The position numbers and the translations under genes were made by a program. Below, piece after piece: positions 42,101 to 52,473 of a stretch of DNA of 64,000 bases; within the stretch, counting starts at the first letter, position 1, and every line of letters begins with the position of its first letter. Origin of the DNA: Closterium sp. NIES-65 (lineage: Eukaryota; Streptophyta; Zygnematophyceae; Desmidiales; Closteriaceae); NCBI GenBank assembly GCA_948144175.1, contig CANXME010000550.1, forward strand, positions 27,668 to 91,667. The letters run 5' to 3'. Below the pieces are notes generated by a model. The model saw nothing but the letters and a program-made list of their open reading frames with translations. It was not told the origin of the DNA and ran no database searches.

Positions 42101-45100
42101 AGCAGAGAACCAGTGAAGGGAACAGCGCAGGGCACAGAGGAGGGCAGACACAGAATGGAACAAAGCAGAGAACCAGTGAAGGGAACAGCGCAGGGCATCG
42201 AGGAGGGCTGACACAGAATGGAACAAAGCAGAGAACCAGTGAAGGGAACAGCGCAGGGCACAGAGGAGGGCAGACACAGAATGGAACAAAGCAGAGAACC
42301 AGTGAAGGGAACAGCGCAGGGCATCGAGGAGGGCAGACACAGAATGGAACATGGCATGGAAGCAGTGCAGGGAACAGAGCTGGGAAACAGAACAGGGCGT
42401 TGAGTAGGGGCGACACATCATGGAACATAGCAGGGTGACAGAGCAGAACACAAAGAAGGGGAAATGACCATTGGGAACAGAGCAGTGGGAGAGAGCATGA
42501 GAACCGAGCATGGAAACAGAGCAGGGGGAGAGAGCATGAGAACCGAGCAGGGAAACAGAGAAGGCGAGAGAGCATGAGAAACAAGCAGGGAAGCAGAGCA
42601 CGGGGAGAGAGAAAGAGAATTGAGCAGTGAAGCAGAGCAGGGGGGGAGAGCATGAGAACCGTGCAGGGAAACATAGCAGGGGGGGAGAGCATGAGAACCG
42701 TGCAGGGAAACATAGCAGGGGGGGAGAGCATGAGAACCGTGCAGGGAAACATAGCAGGGGGGGATAGCATGAGAACCGAGCAGTGGAAACAGAGCAGGGG
42801 GAGAGAGCATGAGAAACTAGCAGCGAAACAGAGCAGGGGAGAGAGCAAGAGAATTGGGAAACCACAAAACAGAGCAGGGGCAGAGAGCAACAGAAGGGAG
42901 CAGGGAAACAGAGCAGAGGGAAAGAGCAAGAGAACCGAGCAAGGAAACAGAGCAGGGGGAGAGAGCATGAGAACCGAGCAAGGAAACAGAGCAGGGGGAG
43001 AGAGCATGAGAACCGAGCAAGGAAACAGAGCTGGGGGAGAGAGCATGAGCAGATTTGTAAAGCTCACCTCTTTCATCGAGGTCTCGTACGTGCTGTCCCC
43101 GCCGGCCTCCCGCGCTAGTTGTCTAACTACCGCATGCTCCAGGTGTTTCCGGACAATTCGATCTTCAACATTCTTCCAGTTGGTGCCACGTGAAGGACGC
43201 TTCACAGTGGTCTTGTGGGAGTGCTCGTAGCAGTTCGACGAGTACTCGGCAGGGATCCCCCGAAGACGTATGGTTGATGGGAGGTGAACGAGGAGATGAA
43301 TCTTAACAAGTTTCCACTTTGACTCCTGCTTTGGGAAAGCGACACGAAGAGCCTTCACCATCCTGGGAATAAAATTTAGATACAGCGCATGCAGTTAAGG
43401 GGGGGGAAAGCAGGCCGGGAAGGGAGAAACGGGATGCGGGAGGGGGAGTGAGGAAGCATTCGCGAAAAGAGAAACACGGAAGGAGGGATCAGGAAGGTGG
43501 GTTATGGAATGACAGCGATGCAGTTCAGAGGGAGAAGATGTGTCATGCAAAACCTTGATGGAAGGAGTGCAGCCAAAGGTCATGGAGTACTCGTACTATG
43601 GAGCCTGGGAGATTTTTGCACGGAATGGAGAAACAGGTGAGTATGAAGGTGAAGCTGGTATGGAGCTGAGCAACAAGCTCGGTATTGTACAAATGGGATG
43701 TAATGTGCATTGTGACTGGATGAAGAGAAGGGAAAGAGGAGGACATGGTGCGTTGGGAGAAATATGGTAAGGCTGGCAACAAATGAACAGAGAAGGCAAG
43801 CCTATGAAAGAGGGTGGGTGGAGCATGTAAGGTACGGTTGAGACAAGGAAACTGTGTGCATGTGGCATTGAATGGCTTGGGAAACCACCAAAAAGACGGA
43901 GTAATTACTTGATGGTGGCGTCTTTCATCCGTTTCAGAGAGTCATCGGTATGGTACTCAGCGCGGATGAACTCCTTGTACCACTCGACCATAAGCACAAT
44001 GGCTGTGCGAATATCTTCTCGTCCTGGGAGATCGATGATGAGGGGCAGGACCTGCATCATTGCCCGATGCTCTGAAGCTGAAAAGCAGGCAGTGGATGTG
44101 AAGTAGGCCCACGCCGAAGGAAGACGGAGCACGGAAGCTGGTGTGACCTCCTTCAAGATCTTGTATCGCCTAGACGTGAGAAACAGTTCAGCAGGGCGCG
44201 GAAAGCAAGCACGGAGGGGAGTAGCATGAAGCAGGGAGGCGGAAGCAAGCACGGAGGGGAGTAGCATGAAGCAGGGAGGGGGAAGCAAGCACGGAGGGGA
44301 GTAGCATGAAGCAGGGAGGGGGAAGCAAGCACGGAGGGGAGTAGCATGAAGCAGGGAGGGGGAAGCAAGCACGGAGGGGAGTAGCATGAAGCAGGGAGGG
44401 GGAAGCAAGCACGGAGGGGAGTAGCATGAAGCAGAGAGGGGGAAGCAAGCACGGAGGGGAGTAGCATGAAGCAGGGAGGGGGAAGCAAGCACGGAGGGGA
44501 GTAGCATGAAGCAGGGAGGGGGAAGCAAGCACGGAGGGGAGTAGCATGAAGCAGGGAGGGGGAAGCAAGCACGGAGGGGAGTAGCATGAAGCAGGGAGGG
44601 GGAAGCAAGCACGGAGGGGAGTAGCATGAAGCAGGGAGGGGGAAGCAAGCACGGAGGGGAGTAGCATGAAGCAGGGAGGGGGAAGCAAGCACGGAGGGGA
44701 GTAGCATGAAGCAGGGAGGGGGAAGCAAGCACGGAGGGGAGTAGCATGAAGCAGGGAGGGGGAAGCAAGCACTCCAGAAGAATCTTCCGTTCCTGTGGAG
44801 TCAGCTTCTTCACAAGGCACTTCATGGCATGCAGCCATATGCCCTGCTCCCAGATGTGCATGATGTCCGGGGGGACAGCGAGGTACGTGTTGCCCCAGAG
44901 AGTTTTTGCAAATTCCCAGTCCCACAAAAGGCTCTGCATTGGGGGTCAAGGACACAGAGTCACTATGACGGGTCAGGGTAATAAATACGAACAGCAAGCC
45001 GCAGATTGGATTAGGTTTTCAAGCATATTAGCCACCACAGTACATGGTGGATATGGAGGGAAACCAGGTGTGAACCGCTACGAAGCACGCAGAACAAGCG

Positions 45101-47139
45101 CACCTTCACGAAGTGTGTAGAGGACTTCTTCTTCACCGCCTTTAGCTTCTTTTTGGTTTTCGCGTCGTCCATCTCCTTGTAAGCATCCTTCTGACCCTTG
45201 ACAGTTCTGAGGACAATGGCGTCTTCCTGGTTCTTTTGGGTTGTCGCGGATTCCTTCTGACCCTTGTCATTTCCGAGGACAGTGGTGTCATCCTGTTCAT
45301 CCTGGCGCTTCTTATCAGGAGGCTGTTGAGTCAACTCAAATTTCATCTCATCCAATCGCTCCTTTTCCACCAAGCACAACGAGCACGGATGCCCAGAGTT
45401 GCATGCCATCGTACAAGTGATCTTAGAGGACTCCGGGTGATCCGCCACCCATGAGTAAAGGAGCGTGAATGCCCTATACTGCACACCGGCACTGTCTTCC
45501 ACCATCACACCGCCTCTGCACAGCCGCTAGTATGTGTGGGAAAACAGGGAGAGGGACGGGGAGGGCGAGAATGGGAGAACATGTTAGATATGTCATAAAT
45601 GGTGTGAGCATGGGATGCTGTAACCAAGCAGACGAAGGACGGTTAGGAGGAGGGGGACAGCGAGCAGGGAGGGTGTAAACGGCAGGAGATGGTGGAACAG
45701 GAGGTACCGGAACGGTATTAGGTGAAGCGGATGGTAGCTGGCAGGAGAGTAATGACAGAATCCGCCTTGGTGGCACGCATTCAAAACAACAACAGAGGAG
45801 AAGGGCGGTCAAAAAGGGAGTGGAGTGTGTATGAAACAGGGAACGGAAAAAAGTGGTGGTGTGGATACTGGAGAGTACAAGGGATGCGCGCCCTTGGGTG
45901 ACATTAGCAGTGTCTCACCCTGAAAGATGTGAAGCCGCCTTCAAATCTCGAATCATGATCTCTGCAGCGTCTTGGAACACTCGAACCTTTTCTTCTGGAG
46001 AGAGGTCAGCTGGGATATTCGGCAGGAACCCGAGAAGCTCAGTGCCTCCTTCCAGCCACCTAGCCCATTCTGGAATATTCCCAAAGGACAACAGAAATGG
46101 GTGGGCAGATTGGCGGCCGTTGTACGATAGATTGGTCTGGTCCGAGAAGAGAATGAGCGCTATAACTATGCCAAACTTCCGCACCCTCTCCTGCCACAGT
46201 GATGATAAAGGGAAGGATAGATGTATTGGATCCTAGGTTTCGATGCTCGTGTCCAAAGCGACATGAGATGACGTGGAACTTACCCATGCCTCGAGCATCC
46301 AATCCGTGTTTGCAGGGGTACTGTAGCGGCGAACCCCATCAACTTTCCACTCTTGAGGCATGATGCTGAATCCCTTGACAGCCGACATCTTCTTGAACAT
46401 GGCCTGAAGGAGCTGATGGTGATAATCATGGAAACAATGATCGAAAACAGAGGCGTAAGATTGATGGTTCCCTTTAGACTCTTGGTCTAGTCGTCATCAC
46501 TGAACACATTCCACTCTGACGACCGTGACACCGCACGACGGATACACTCACAGTTATCGCGTTTCGGCGCTTGAAGGTGAGAAACCCAACTTCGTGATCC
46601 ACTTCGATCTCCTCGACGATCCATTCGTGCTCCGCTCCAAGGTCAAAGCTGCTCTCGTACTTCTCCAGGTCCCTGTAGCTGTTCCAATCGTCCAGCTGCT
46701 TTGGATCCAATTTCGGATGTCTAACTAACTGTATCGTGTCGTGAATCGCCCCGTTGGTAAGTCCGTGAGATTGTGCCAAAATGCATATTTCCGCCTTAAC
46801 ATCGAGAATTTCCTCTGTAGGAGCTTCTTCCACCACGAGTGTGGTGCTACACGTATGAACCGCATCAGGAATTCGCTGTGCCGGCTGGGGCTGCTGCTCT
46901 ACTGCGTTCGGAAGTGCTGCTAAGGGAATTGAATGCGCTGGTGCGGGAAGGGTGGATGTTGATAACGGGACAGAGGTATACTGCTTCTCAACGTCACGAC
47001 ACAGCTTCTTTCGTTCAGCAGCCTCTTGAGCCTTGCGTCTTTGGGCCCGCTTACAGCCGCCATGGTTAGCTTGATGGCTAGCTACTGTTTGATAGCAGTA
47101 CACGCGCTTATTACAGAACTCGCAAGCCTGACCCTCCAT
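39115..47139 (-). CDS. Plavaka-like (KDZ-type) transposase, nine exons, in frame
   Basis: Minus-strand exons 46552-47139, 46284-46478, 45919-46190, 45104-45515, 44773-44933, 43909-44169, 43068-43362, 40341-40508 and 39115-39492. All have GT-AG introns and matching phases, giving 909 residues without a stop. N-terminal C2H2 finger CEFCNKRVYCYQTVASHQAN-H. Core: ILFSDQTN (first Asp), a long exon with DHPESSKI and a CNSGHPCSLC knuckle, PPDIMHIWEQGIW (equivalent of the DLLHQ..KG motif of fungal Plavaka transposases) and RAEYHTDDSLK. The C-terminal exons hold a conserved-looking EWTSRG and WYGRCLVLFHY. ATG 47139 starts just before the finger; an upstream in-frame ATG exists at 47211. Introns 5, 7 and 8 are mostly minisatellite. 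It is divergent to the Ulp1 gene. Family call comes from motif order; activity is unknown. Confidence 0.78.
39590..40330 (+). repeat. 41-bp minisatellite in transposase intron 8
   Basis: About 17 copies of GGAAAGCATGCAGGAGAGGG plus GGAAGCGGGGCTGGCGTGGGT. On the coding strand each unit is pyrimidine-rich and ends CCACGCCAG, i.e. it looks like a 3' splice site, so the intron contains a series of decoy acceptors before the real one (39493-39495). Long frames through it are products of the repeat. Confidence 0.9.
40800..42365 (+). repeat. 63-bp minisatellite in transposase intron 7
   Basis: About 25 copies of a 63-bp unit (GAAGGGAACAGCGCAGGGCA, TCGAGGAGGGCAGACACAGA, ATGGAACAAAGCAGAGAACC, AGT). 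Variants GGCATCGAGG and GGCACAGAGG alternate over much of the array, giving a 126-bp higher-order unit, with GAAGGTAACAG variants clustered in the middle. Because 63 is divisible by three, all frames stay open for hundreds of codons; these are not genes. Confidence 0.92.
42470..43050 (+). repeat. 39-bp minisatellite beside the intron 7 donor
   Basis: Roughly 14 diverged copies of a 39-bp unit (GCAAGGAAACAGAGCAGGGG then GAGAGAGCATGAGAACCGA). It begins about 20 bases from the GTGAGC donor of exon 43068-43362 (minus strand) and is a different family from the adjoining 63-bp array. Confidence 0.85.
43370..43905. other. Transposase intron 6, no second gene seen
   Basis: Intron between exons 43068-43362 and 43909-44169 (minus strand). 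Sequence is purine-rich on the plus strand with no strong repeat. Confidence 0.5.
44215..44772 (+). repeat. 40-bp minisatellite forming transposase intron 5
   Basis: Fourteen nearly identical copies of GGGGAGTAGCATGAAGCAGG plus GAGGGGGAAGCAAGCACGGA. Read on the coding strand, each unit starts with GTGCTTGCTTCCCCC, the sequence of the actual 5' splice site of this intron (44767-44772). Practically the whole intron is this array, ending in TTTCTCACGTCTAG before exon 6. Confidence 0.92.
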
Positions 47140-47773
47140 CGAGCAGATCTGTCCGTAGGACGGAAATGGTGTTTGGCACACCAGCTTGAGACGTGAATGG
47201 TAACACTGCACCGTGGTGAGTTAGCGCCCATCGTATGGTCGATAGTTTACTGAAAGGCGAGGGAATGATTTGGCGCGCACACGAATTCGCGATCTGAGTC
47301 TGAGCATATGGTGGCCGTGACTCTGATTGGCGAATGGTCATCGAGTGTTAGACGTTGGTTCGCAATTGGTTAGGGTTTGTGATGTACTGCTCGAAGTGTT
47401 AGGTCACACTGTTTATTGGTGCGCGACAACCGCGCAGGTAGGCGAATGGGCCTTGCGACTCTCATACTCAGCATCTCCCGGCGTAACTGGTTTCGCGAAC
47501 TGCTTTCTTGTCGCAGCAAGCTGACGAGGTTTTGTACCCAACAGGAAACAAGTTGGCGAGGGTAGTTTCGGCTTGCGACATGGACCTGACATCATTTTCG
47601 CGTACACGCCAATTGTGTCAGAATAATACAAGCCGCAAAAATGTCATTGGAGCAGAGAATCCTGTCAGACCGCCCAACACTGTTCACAAATTCCACCAGA
47701 TATCAAGAGCACGCTATTCGCTGACGACGTATGGGAGCAGGGAGCACAAAGTTGACCAACGAAGGGCAAGGGC
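47140..47773. promoter_or_regulatory. Divergent intergenic region between transposase and Ulp1-like gene
   Basis: About 0.6 kb separates the two divergent starts and must hold the transposase promoter. No clear TATA box is visible. A plus-strand open stretch from a CTTGTCGCAG acceptor-like site (about 47518) reading QADEVLYPTGNKLARVVSAC may be an upstream exon of the Ulp1 gene, so the Ulp1 promoter might lie further left. Confidence 0.35.
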
Positions 47774-50700
47774 ATGTGGGTCCTCCTTCCGGAACTACAG
47801 TACAGTACCTGCTTCGTCTCTTCGTTGAGCTGGCTGGGCAACAGAATTCCGACCCTTACCTTAGGCAAGATCCTCATCAAGCCGAGTTTGCTATCTCAAG
47901 GTATGGAGGAGAAGGGCATACCCAAGTTAGGTCGATGTCGTTTCCAGCACATGAGCATGCCATCCCCGTTTGGGGGATCTCTTGAAATCAAGCCCTCAGA
48001 TTACCGCACGCTGGGAAACGAGCAGTGGATCAGTGGCAAGGTTATCGAGTGGCTCTCATCGTGAGTAGCTCAATTTTGAACACAGGGCAATCTGAAGTGT
48101 TAATCCTTGTTTATAGTTTCTCACGAGCTGCACCGACATTGCATATTTTTTTGTCGATCATGCAGAATGTTACATTATGAGTACGGACTCGACAATGCGT
48201 CGTGGCTTTGCACATCGCCTTATTTCTGGACCCTCGTAGCACGCCCGGAGACAAAGAGGATCACTAGGCAGGCCTATGGACTTGACATCTTGTCGTTTAA
48301 GCACGTTCTTGTTCCGATTAACAAGGAGTAAGTGGTCGGGTCTTTTTGGATATGTGTTGCACGTAAACATGTGCTGCAAACTAACGACTTTGGACGTCTC
48401 GATTGCATTGCAGCGCGCACTGGAGCCTCGCTGTCATCGAAATTAAGGCCGCGCCGGAATCCGTTATCCCAATCAAGTGTGTACTGTGGCATGCGGACTC
48501 ATATGCAACTCACGTCGACATTGATGGGCCATTAAGAAAGTGAGATATGTGCTGCATATGAAACGCCCTTGTTGGGAACCGATGTTAACAAGCAGTACGT
48601 CTCAATGCGCAGGTGTTTGATGAGTCAGGTCATGCAGCGCTACGCGTGGGTCACGGAGACCGAAGCAGAGGCCTGGGCAGCTGCGATTCAGTTAAACGCC
48701 ATAGCGGTATGTGAATTAACGGATTAAGGGAGGAGTGGTGTGGGACGGGCCGCGCAATGAACAAGCATGGTATGCGCTGATGAGTAGGGGAGGGGGTGTT
48801 GTGTGCTGCGCATGGACAGACACGGGATGCGCGGATGAGTAGGGGAGGGTGAGTTTTGTGATGCGCATGGAGAAGGCATGGGATGCGCGGATGAGTATGG
48901 GAGGATGAGTTTTGTGATGCGCATGGAGAAGGCATGGGATGCGCGGATGAGTAGGGGAGGGTGAGTTTTGTGATGCGCATGGAGAAGGCATGGGATGTGC
49001 GGTCGAGTAGGGGAGGGTGAGTTTTGTGATGCGCATGGAGAAGGCATGGGATGCGCGGATGAGTATGGGAGGATGAGTTTTGTGATGCGCATGGAGAAGG
49101 CATGGGATGCGCGGATGAGTAGGGGAGGGTGAGTTTTGTGATGCGCATGGAGAAGGCATGGGATGTGCGGTCGAGTAGGGGAGGGTGAGTTTTGTGATGC
49201 GCATGGAGAAGGCATGGGATGCGCGGATGAGTATGGGAGGGTGAGTTTTGTGATGCGCATGGAGAAGGCATGGGATGTGCGGACGAGTAGGGGAGGGTGA
49301 GTTTTGTGATGCGCATGGAGAAGGCATGGGATGTGCGGACGAGTAGGGGAGGGTGAGTTTTGTGATGCGCATGGAGAAGGCATGGGATGTGCGGACGAGT
49401 AGGGGAGGGTGGGTTTTGTGATGAAGATAGAGAGGCATGGGATGCGCGTATGGGATACTCCTCTCCTCCCAACCCTGCTGCTACTCCTCTCCTCCCTTCC
49501 CTGCTCCTACTCCTCTACGCCCTTCCCTGCTCCTACTCCTCTCCGCCCTTCCCTGCTCCTACTCCGGAGAAAGTTAAATGCTCCTCCCTTCCCCCCTCCT
49601 ACTCCTCTCCGCCCTTCCCTGCTCCTACTCCTCTCCTCCCCTTCCAGGCTGCTACTCCTCTCCTCCCCTTCCATGCTGCTACTCCTCTCCTCCCTTCCTT
49701 GCTGCTACTCCTCTCATCCCTTCCCTACTGCTGCTCATCTCCTCCCTTCCCTGCTGCTACTCCTCTCCTCCCTTCCCTGCTGCTACTCCTCTCCTCCCTT
49801 CCCTGCTGCTACTCCTCTCCTCCCTTCCCTGCTGCTACTCCTCTCCTCCCTTCCTTGCTGCTACACCTCTCTTCCCTTCCTTGCTGCTACACCTCTCCTC
49901 CCTTCCTTGATGATACTCCTCTCCTCCCTCCCTGCTGCTACTCATCTCCTCCCTTCCCTGCTGTTGCTCCTCTCCTCCCTTCCCTGCTGCTGCTCCTCTC
50001 CTCCCTTCCCTACTGCTGCTCCTCTCCTCCCTTCCCTGCTGCTGCTCCTCTCCTTCCTTCCCCCCTCCTACTCCTCACCTCTCTTCCCCCATCCTACTCC
50101 TCTCCTCCCTTCCCCCCCTCCTACTCCTCTCCTCCCTTCCCTGCTGCTACTCCTCTCCTCCCTTCCCTGCTCCTACTCCTCTCCTCCCCTTCCCTTCTGC
50201 TACTCCCCTCCGCCCTTCCCTGATGCTACTCCTCTCCTCCCTTCCCTGCTGCTACCCCTCTCCTCCCTTCCCTGCTCCTACTCCTCTACGCCCTTCCCTG
50301 CTCCTACTCCTCTACGCCCTTCCCTGCTCCTACTCCTCTCCGCCCTTCCCTGCACCTACTCCTCTCTGCCCTTCCCTGCTCCTACTCCTCTCCGCCCTTC
50401 CCTGCTCCTACTCCTCTCCGCCCTTCCCTGCTCCTACTCCGGAGTGTGAGTTGTGTGATGCGCATGGAGAAGGCATGGGATGCGCGGATGAGCAGGGAAG
50501 GTGGGGGGGGCGGGTAGGGGGGGGGGGGGAAGGGGCTGGAGCGCTGAAAGCTGCTCATGGTAACGCCTTGTATGAATCACCTGATTTTTGTGCAATCTGC
50601 AGGTGCGCCAGCAGGACAACGAGAATGACTGCGGCGTTTTTGTGATGCGTGTCATTCATACGCTTGTCGAGACCAAGTTCGACTGTTTGAATGCGTGTGA

Positions 50701-50785
50701 CCTGGTCGGGACACCAAGACAGTGGAGGCGCCAATATCGTCACGATTTGGCTAAGTGGTCCTGTGTCGTTGGACCATGCAAGTAG
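47774..50785 (+). CDS. Ulp1/SENP-type cysteine protease (C48-like) paired with the transposase
   Basis: Expected to cleave SUMO or another ubiquitin-like modifier. Exons ...-48060, 48166-48327, 48414-48539, 48613-48706 and 50603-50785 join with matching phases and GT-AG signals. Catalytic residues: His in NKDAHWSLAVIE (exon 3), Asp in WHADSYATH, and Gln/Cys in QQDNENDCGVFVM (exon 5), the standard Ulp1 H-D-Q-C set. Exon 2 (LDNASWLC...SFKHVLVPIN) supplies the preceding Ulp1 strands. The 5' end is uncertain: the frame is open from ATG 47774, but extra exons upstream are likely. The fourth intron (48707-50602) is 1.9 kb of minisatellite. The gene is head-to-head with the Plavaka-like transposase; Ulp1 proteases are recurrent passengers of plant DNA transposons, so it is probably part of the same element. 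Confidence 0.8.
48765..49440 (+). repeat. 56-bp minisatellite in the Ulp1 intron
   Basis: About twelve copies of GATGCGCATGGAGAAGGCAT, GGGATGCGCGGATGAGTAGG, GGAGGGTGAGTTTTGT. A further unit lies at 50446-50510, beyond the embedded 26-bp array, so the 56-bp array is split. Each unit carries GGTGAGTTTTG, a consensus-like 5' splice site on the coding strand. Confidence 0.9.
49455..50445 (+). repeat. 26-bp minisatellite (pyrimidine strand) inside the 56-bp array
   Basis: About 38 copies of TGCTACTCCTCTCCTCCCTT-CCCTGC with TGCTGCTCC and CTCCTACTCC variants. It interrupts the 56-bp array. Its reverse complement is the unit of the 56.5-58.0 kb array. Leucine/serine-rich long frames through it are artefacts of the repeat. 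Confidence 0.92.
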
Positions 50786-52020
50786 TTTGATCCAGGCTGA
50801 TCGAAACCCCTAAGCCTGCTTGCTAGTAGTTAGTGACATGCATTAGCACCTGACGTTCTGCTGCGTTGTACTGCTCATCGTTTGATGCAAACTTGCCTGA
50901 CAGTTTGATAACTGATTTACACCGGACAGTAAGCTATAAGAAATCCATTGCATACCCTATGGACTCGTAGAAACACGATTACAAGCGCGCCCGGGAAACA
51001 CATAATCGTTCTATTGCAGCACCCTAGATAAGGTGGTATGCATCGGCCGATGAATGCAGCAATGAGGCCACTACGCCGGGGCTATATTCACCAGAGATGC
51101 AACATCTACATGGCATGCCAGTTGTTGGTGTGAAACTGACTGTGCTTGCTCTCAACAATTGCATAGTGCGTATTGATGGCTGTAGACTTGGACGTTGTTA
51201 AAGACAGAGTGTGATGGCACTCACGCCTAGTATTCACCCTATATCGCCAATGATGATTTTGGTTGAGGTATATGTTGTTTCCTAGACTGCTAGTTTATGC
51301 ATGAAGGATTGCTGTTTCGAAACACCCTATTCTTAACTACTTTATAAGTTAGTTTATGTAAACAAGTATTCCATATTACCCTAATTCGTCATACTCAAAT
51401 AACGTCAGCCCAGGAACATCCTCGCTACAAAGAGTGGTGCTACAAAATCGAAATTTCAACGCAACCACGAGGGGCACTCACGTACCGCGATGTTCGAAAT
51501 CCACCACGGCTCGAAGCGCGCTAGTGCACGGACAACGCTCTTTCAAATTGCTGCTGTCACATTGGTGTTTTTTTTTTTTGTCCTTGTTATTTTGTAGTGC
51601 GGCAAAGGCCTGGTTCGGTTCCCGTACTCACGCTTGTAATTACTTACTCGAACGCCCCCGCGACTAGCCCTATTAGGCTGCTCAAAACTAGGATTTGAAA
51701 TAATGGCGCATTGCCATCGCGTGCCCTGCAACTTCAAGGGCAGTTGAACTGTCGTGATCCACCACCACCACCCAGCGTGCTGCCATGTGGGAATTCGTTA
51801 CAGGAACAAGGATCTGGAGCCGACGCTCGATCAAGAGGGGAGGCCACGATACCCTCCACGCCCGAAGCACCCAGTTTGTCTAGCTGGTAGCAGTTAGGTT
51901 CTCCTCACGATATCCCTCTACGGTAGGTACGTCAAGCAACTGCTATCTGTTCGTCCATGTAGATGGTTCCTCTGGCACTCTATGCAAAGTGAGAAGCTGT
52001 TTGTGCTAGCCACGTAATAG
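50786..52020. other. No gene recognised
   Basis: Mostly AT-richer single-copy-looking sequence with short frames. A T-run lies at 51572-51581. The right terminus of the transposase/Ulp1 element may lie here, but no inverted repeat with the 38-39 kb side was found by eye. Confidence 0.3.
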
Positions 52021-52039
52021 TTGTCACGGTGCTGTTCTC

Positions 52040-52270
52040 ATACTAGTAGACACGTCCTGCTTGGCGCGGCGGTGCTGTTCTCGTAGTAGGCACGTCCTCC
52101 TTTGGCGCGGCGGTGCAGGAACAGAATAGGCTCGTGGCGCGGTGGTGCTGGTCTCGTAGTAGGCTTGTACTGCTTGGCGCGGCGGTGCTGGTCTCGTTGT
52201 AGGTTCGTCATGGTTTGGCGCCGCGGTTCTGTTCTCGGACGGCGCGTCCAGAAATGACGCGTGTCGCGGC
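52040..52270 (+). promoter_or_regulatory. Imperfect ~50-bp repeats upstream of the 52.5-kb gene
   Basis: About five degenerate units of CTTGGCGCGGCGGTGCTG(T/G)TCTCGTAGTAGGC(A/T)(C/T)GT occur 200-430 bases before the start codon. CTATTTATAG (TATA-like) follows at about 52387-52397, about 80 bases before ATG 52474. Location suggests a promoter with repeated upstream elements. Confidence 0.45.
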
Positions 52271-52473
52271 TGTTCTATCTTGCACGACTTTGGTCGGCGC
52301 GTTTCGTGGGCACGTAGTGCGATTGCGCGCTGCTGTTCTGGCAGGCATGTCCAGCTCGCGCGCTGCTGTTCCTTGAGTCTCTAAGGCCTATTTATAGAAT
52401 CTCTGAGCACGTGGGTTTCATAGCTCAGTTCGGTAGCCGTTAATTGTGCTTGTTTAGCAGAATTGTTAGAGAG

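Noticed and set aside
39115-42357. A 1080-codon minus-strand frame running through the 63-bp array
   Set aside because: Only its last exon (39115-39492) is real. The rest is the 63-bp minisatellite, whose length divisible by three keeps every frame open.
48651-49472. Minus-strand frames of 219-273 codons with HAHHKTHPP repeats
   Set aside because: Products of the 56-bp array; the real gene here is the plus-strand Ulp1, for which this is an intron.
49387-50449. Leucine/serine/proline-rich frames of about 280-346 codons
   Set aside because: They are translations of the 26-bp pyrimidine minisatellite within the Ulp1 intron.
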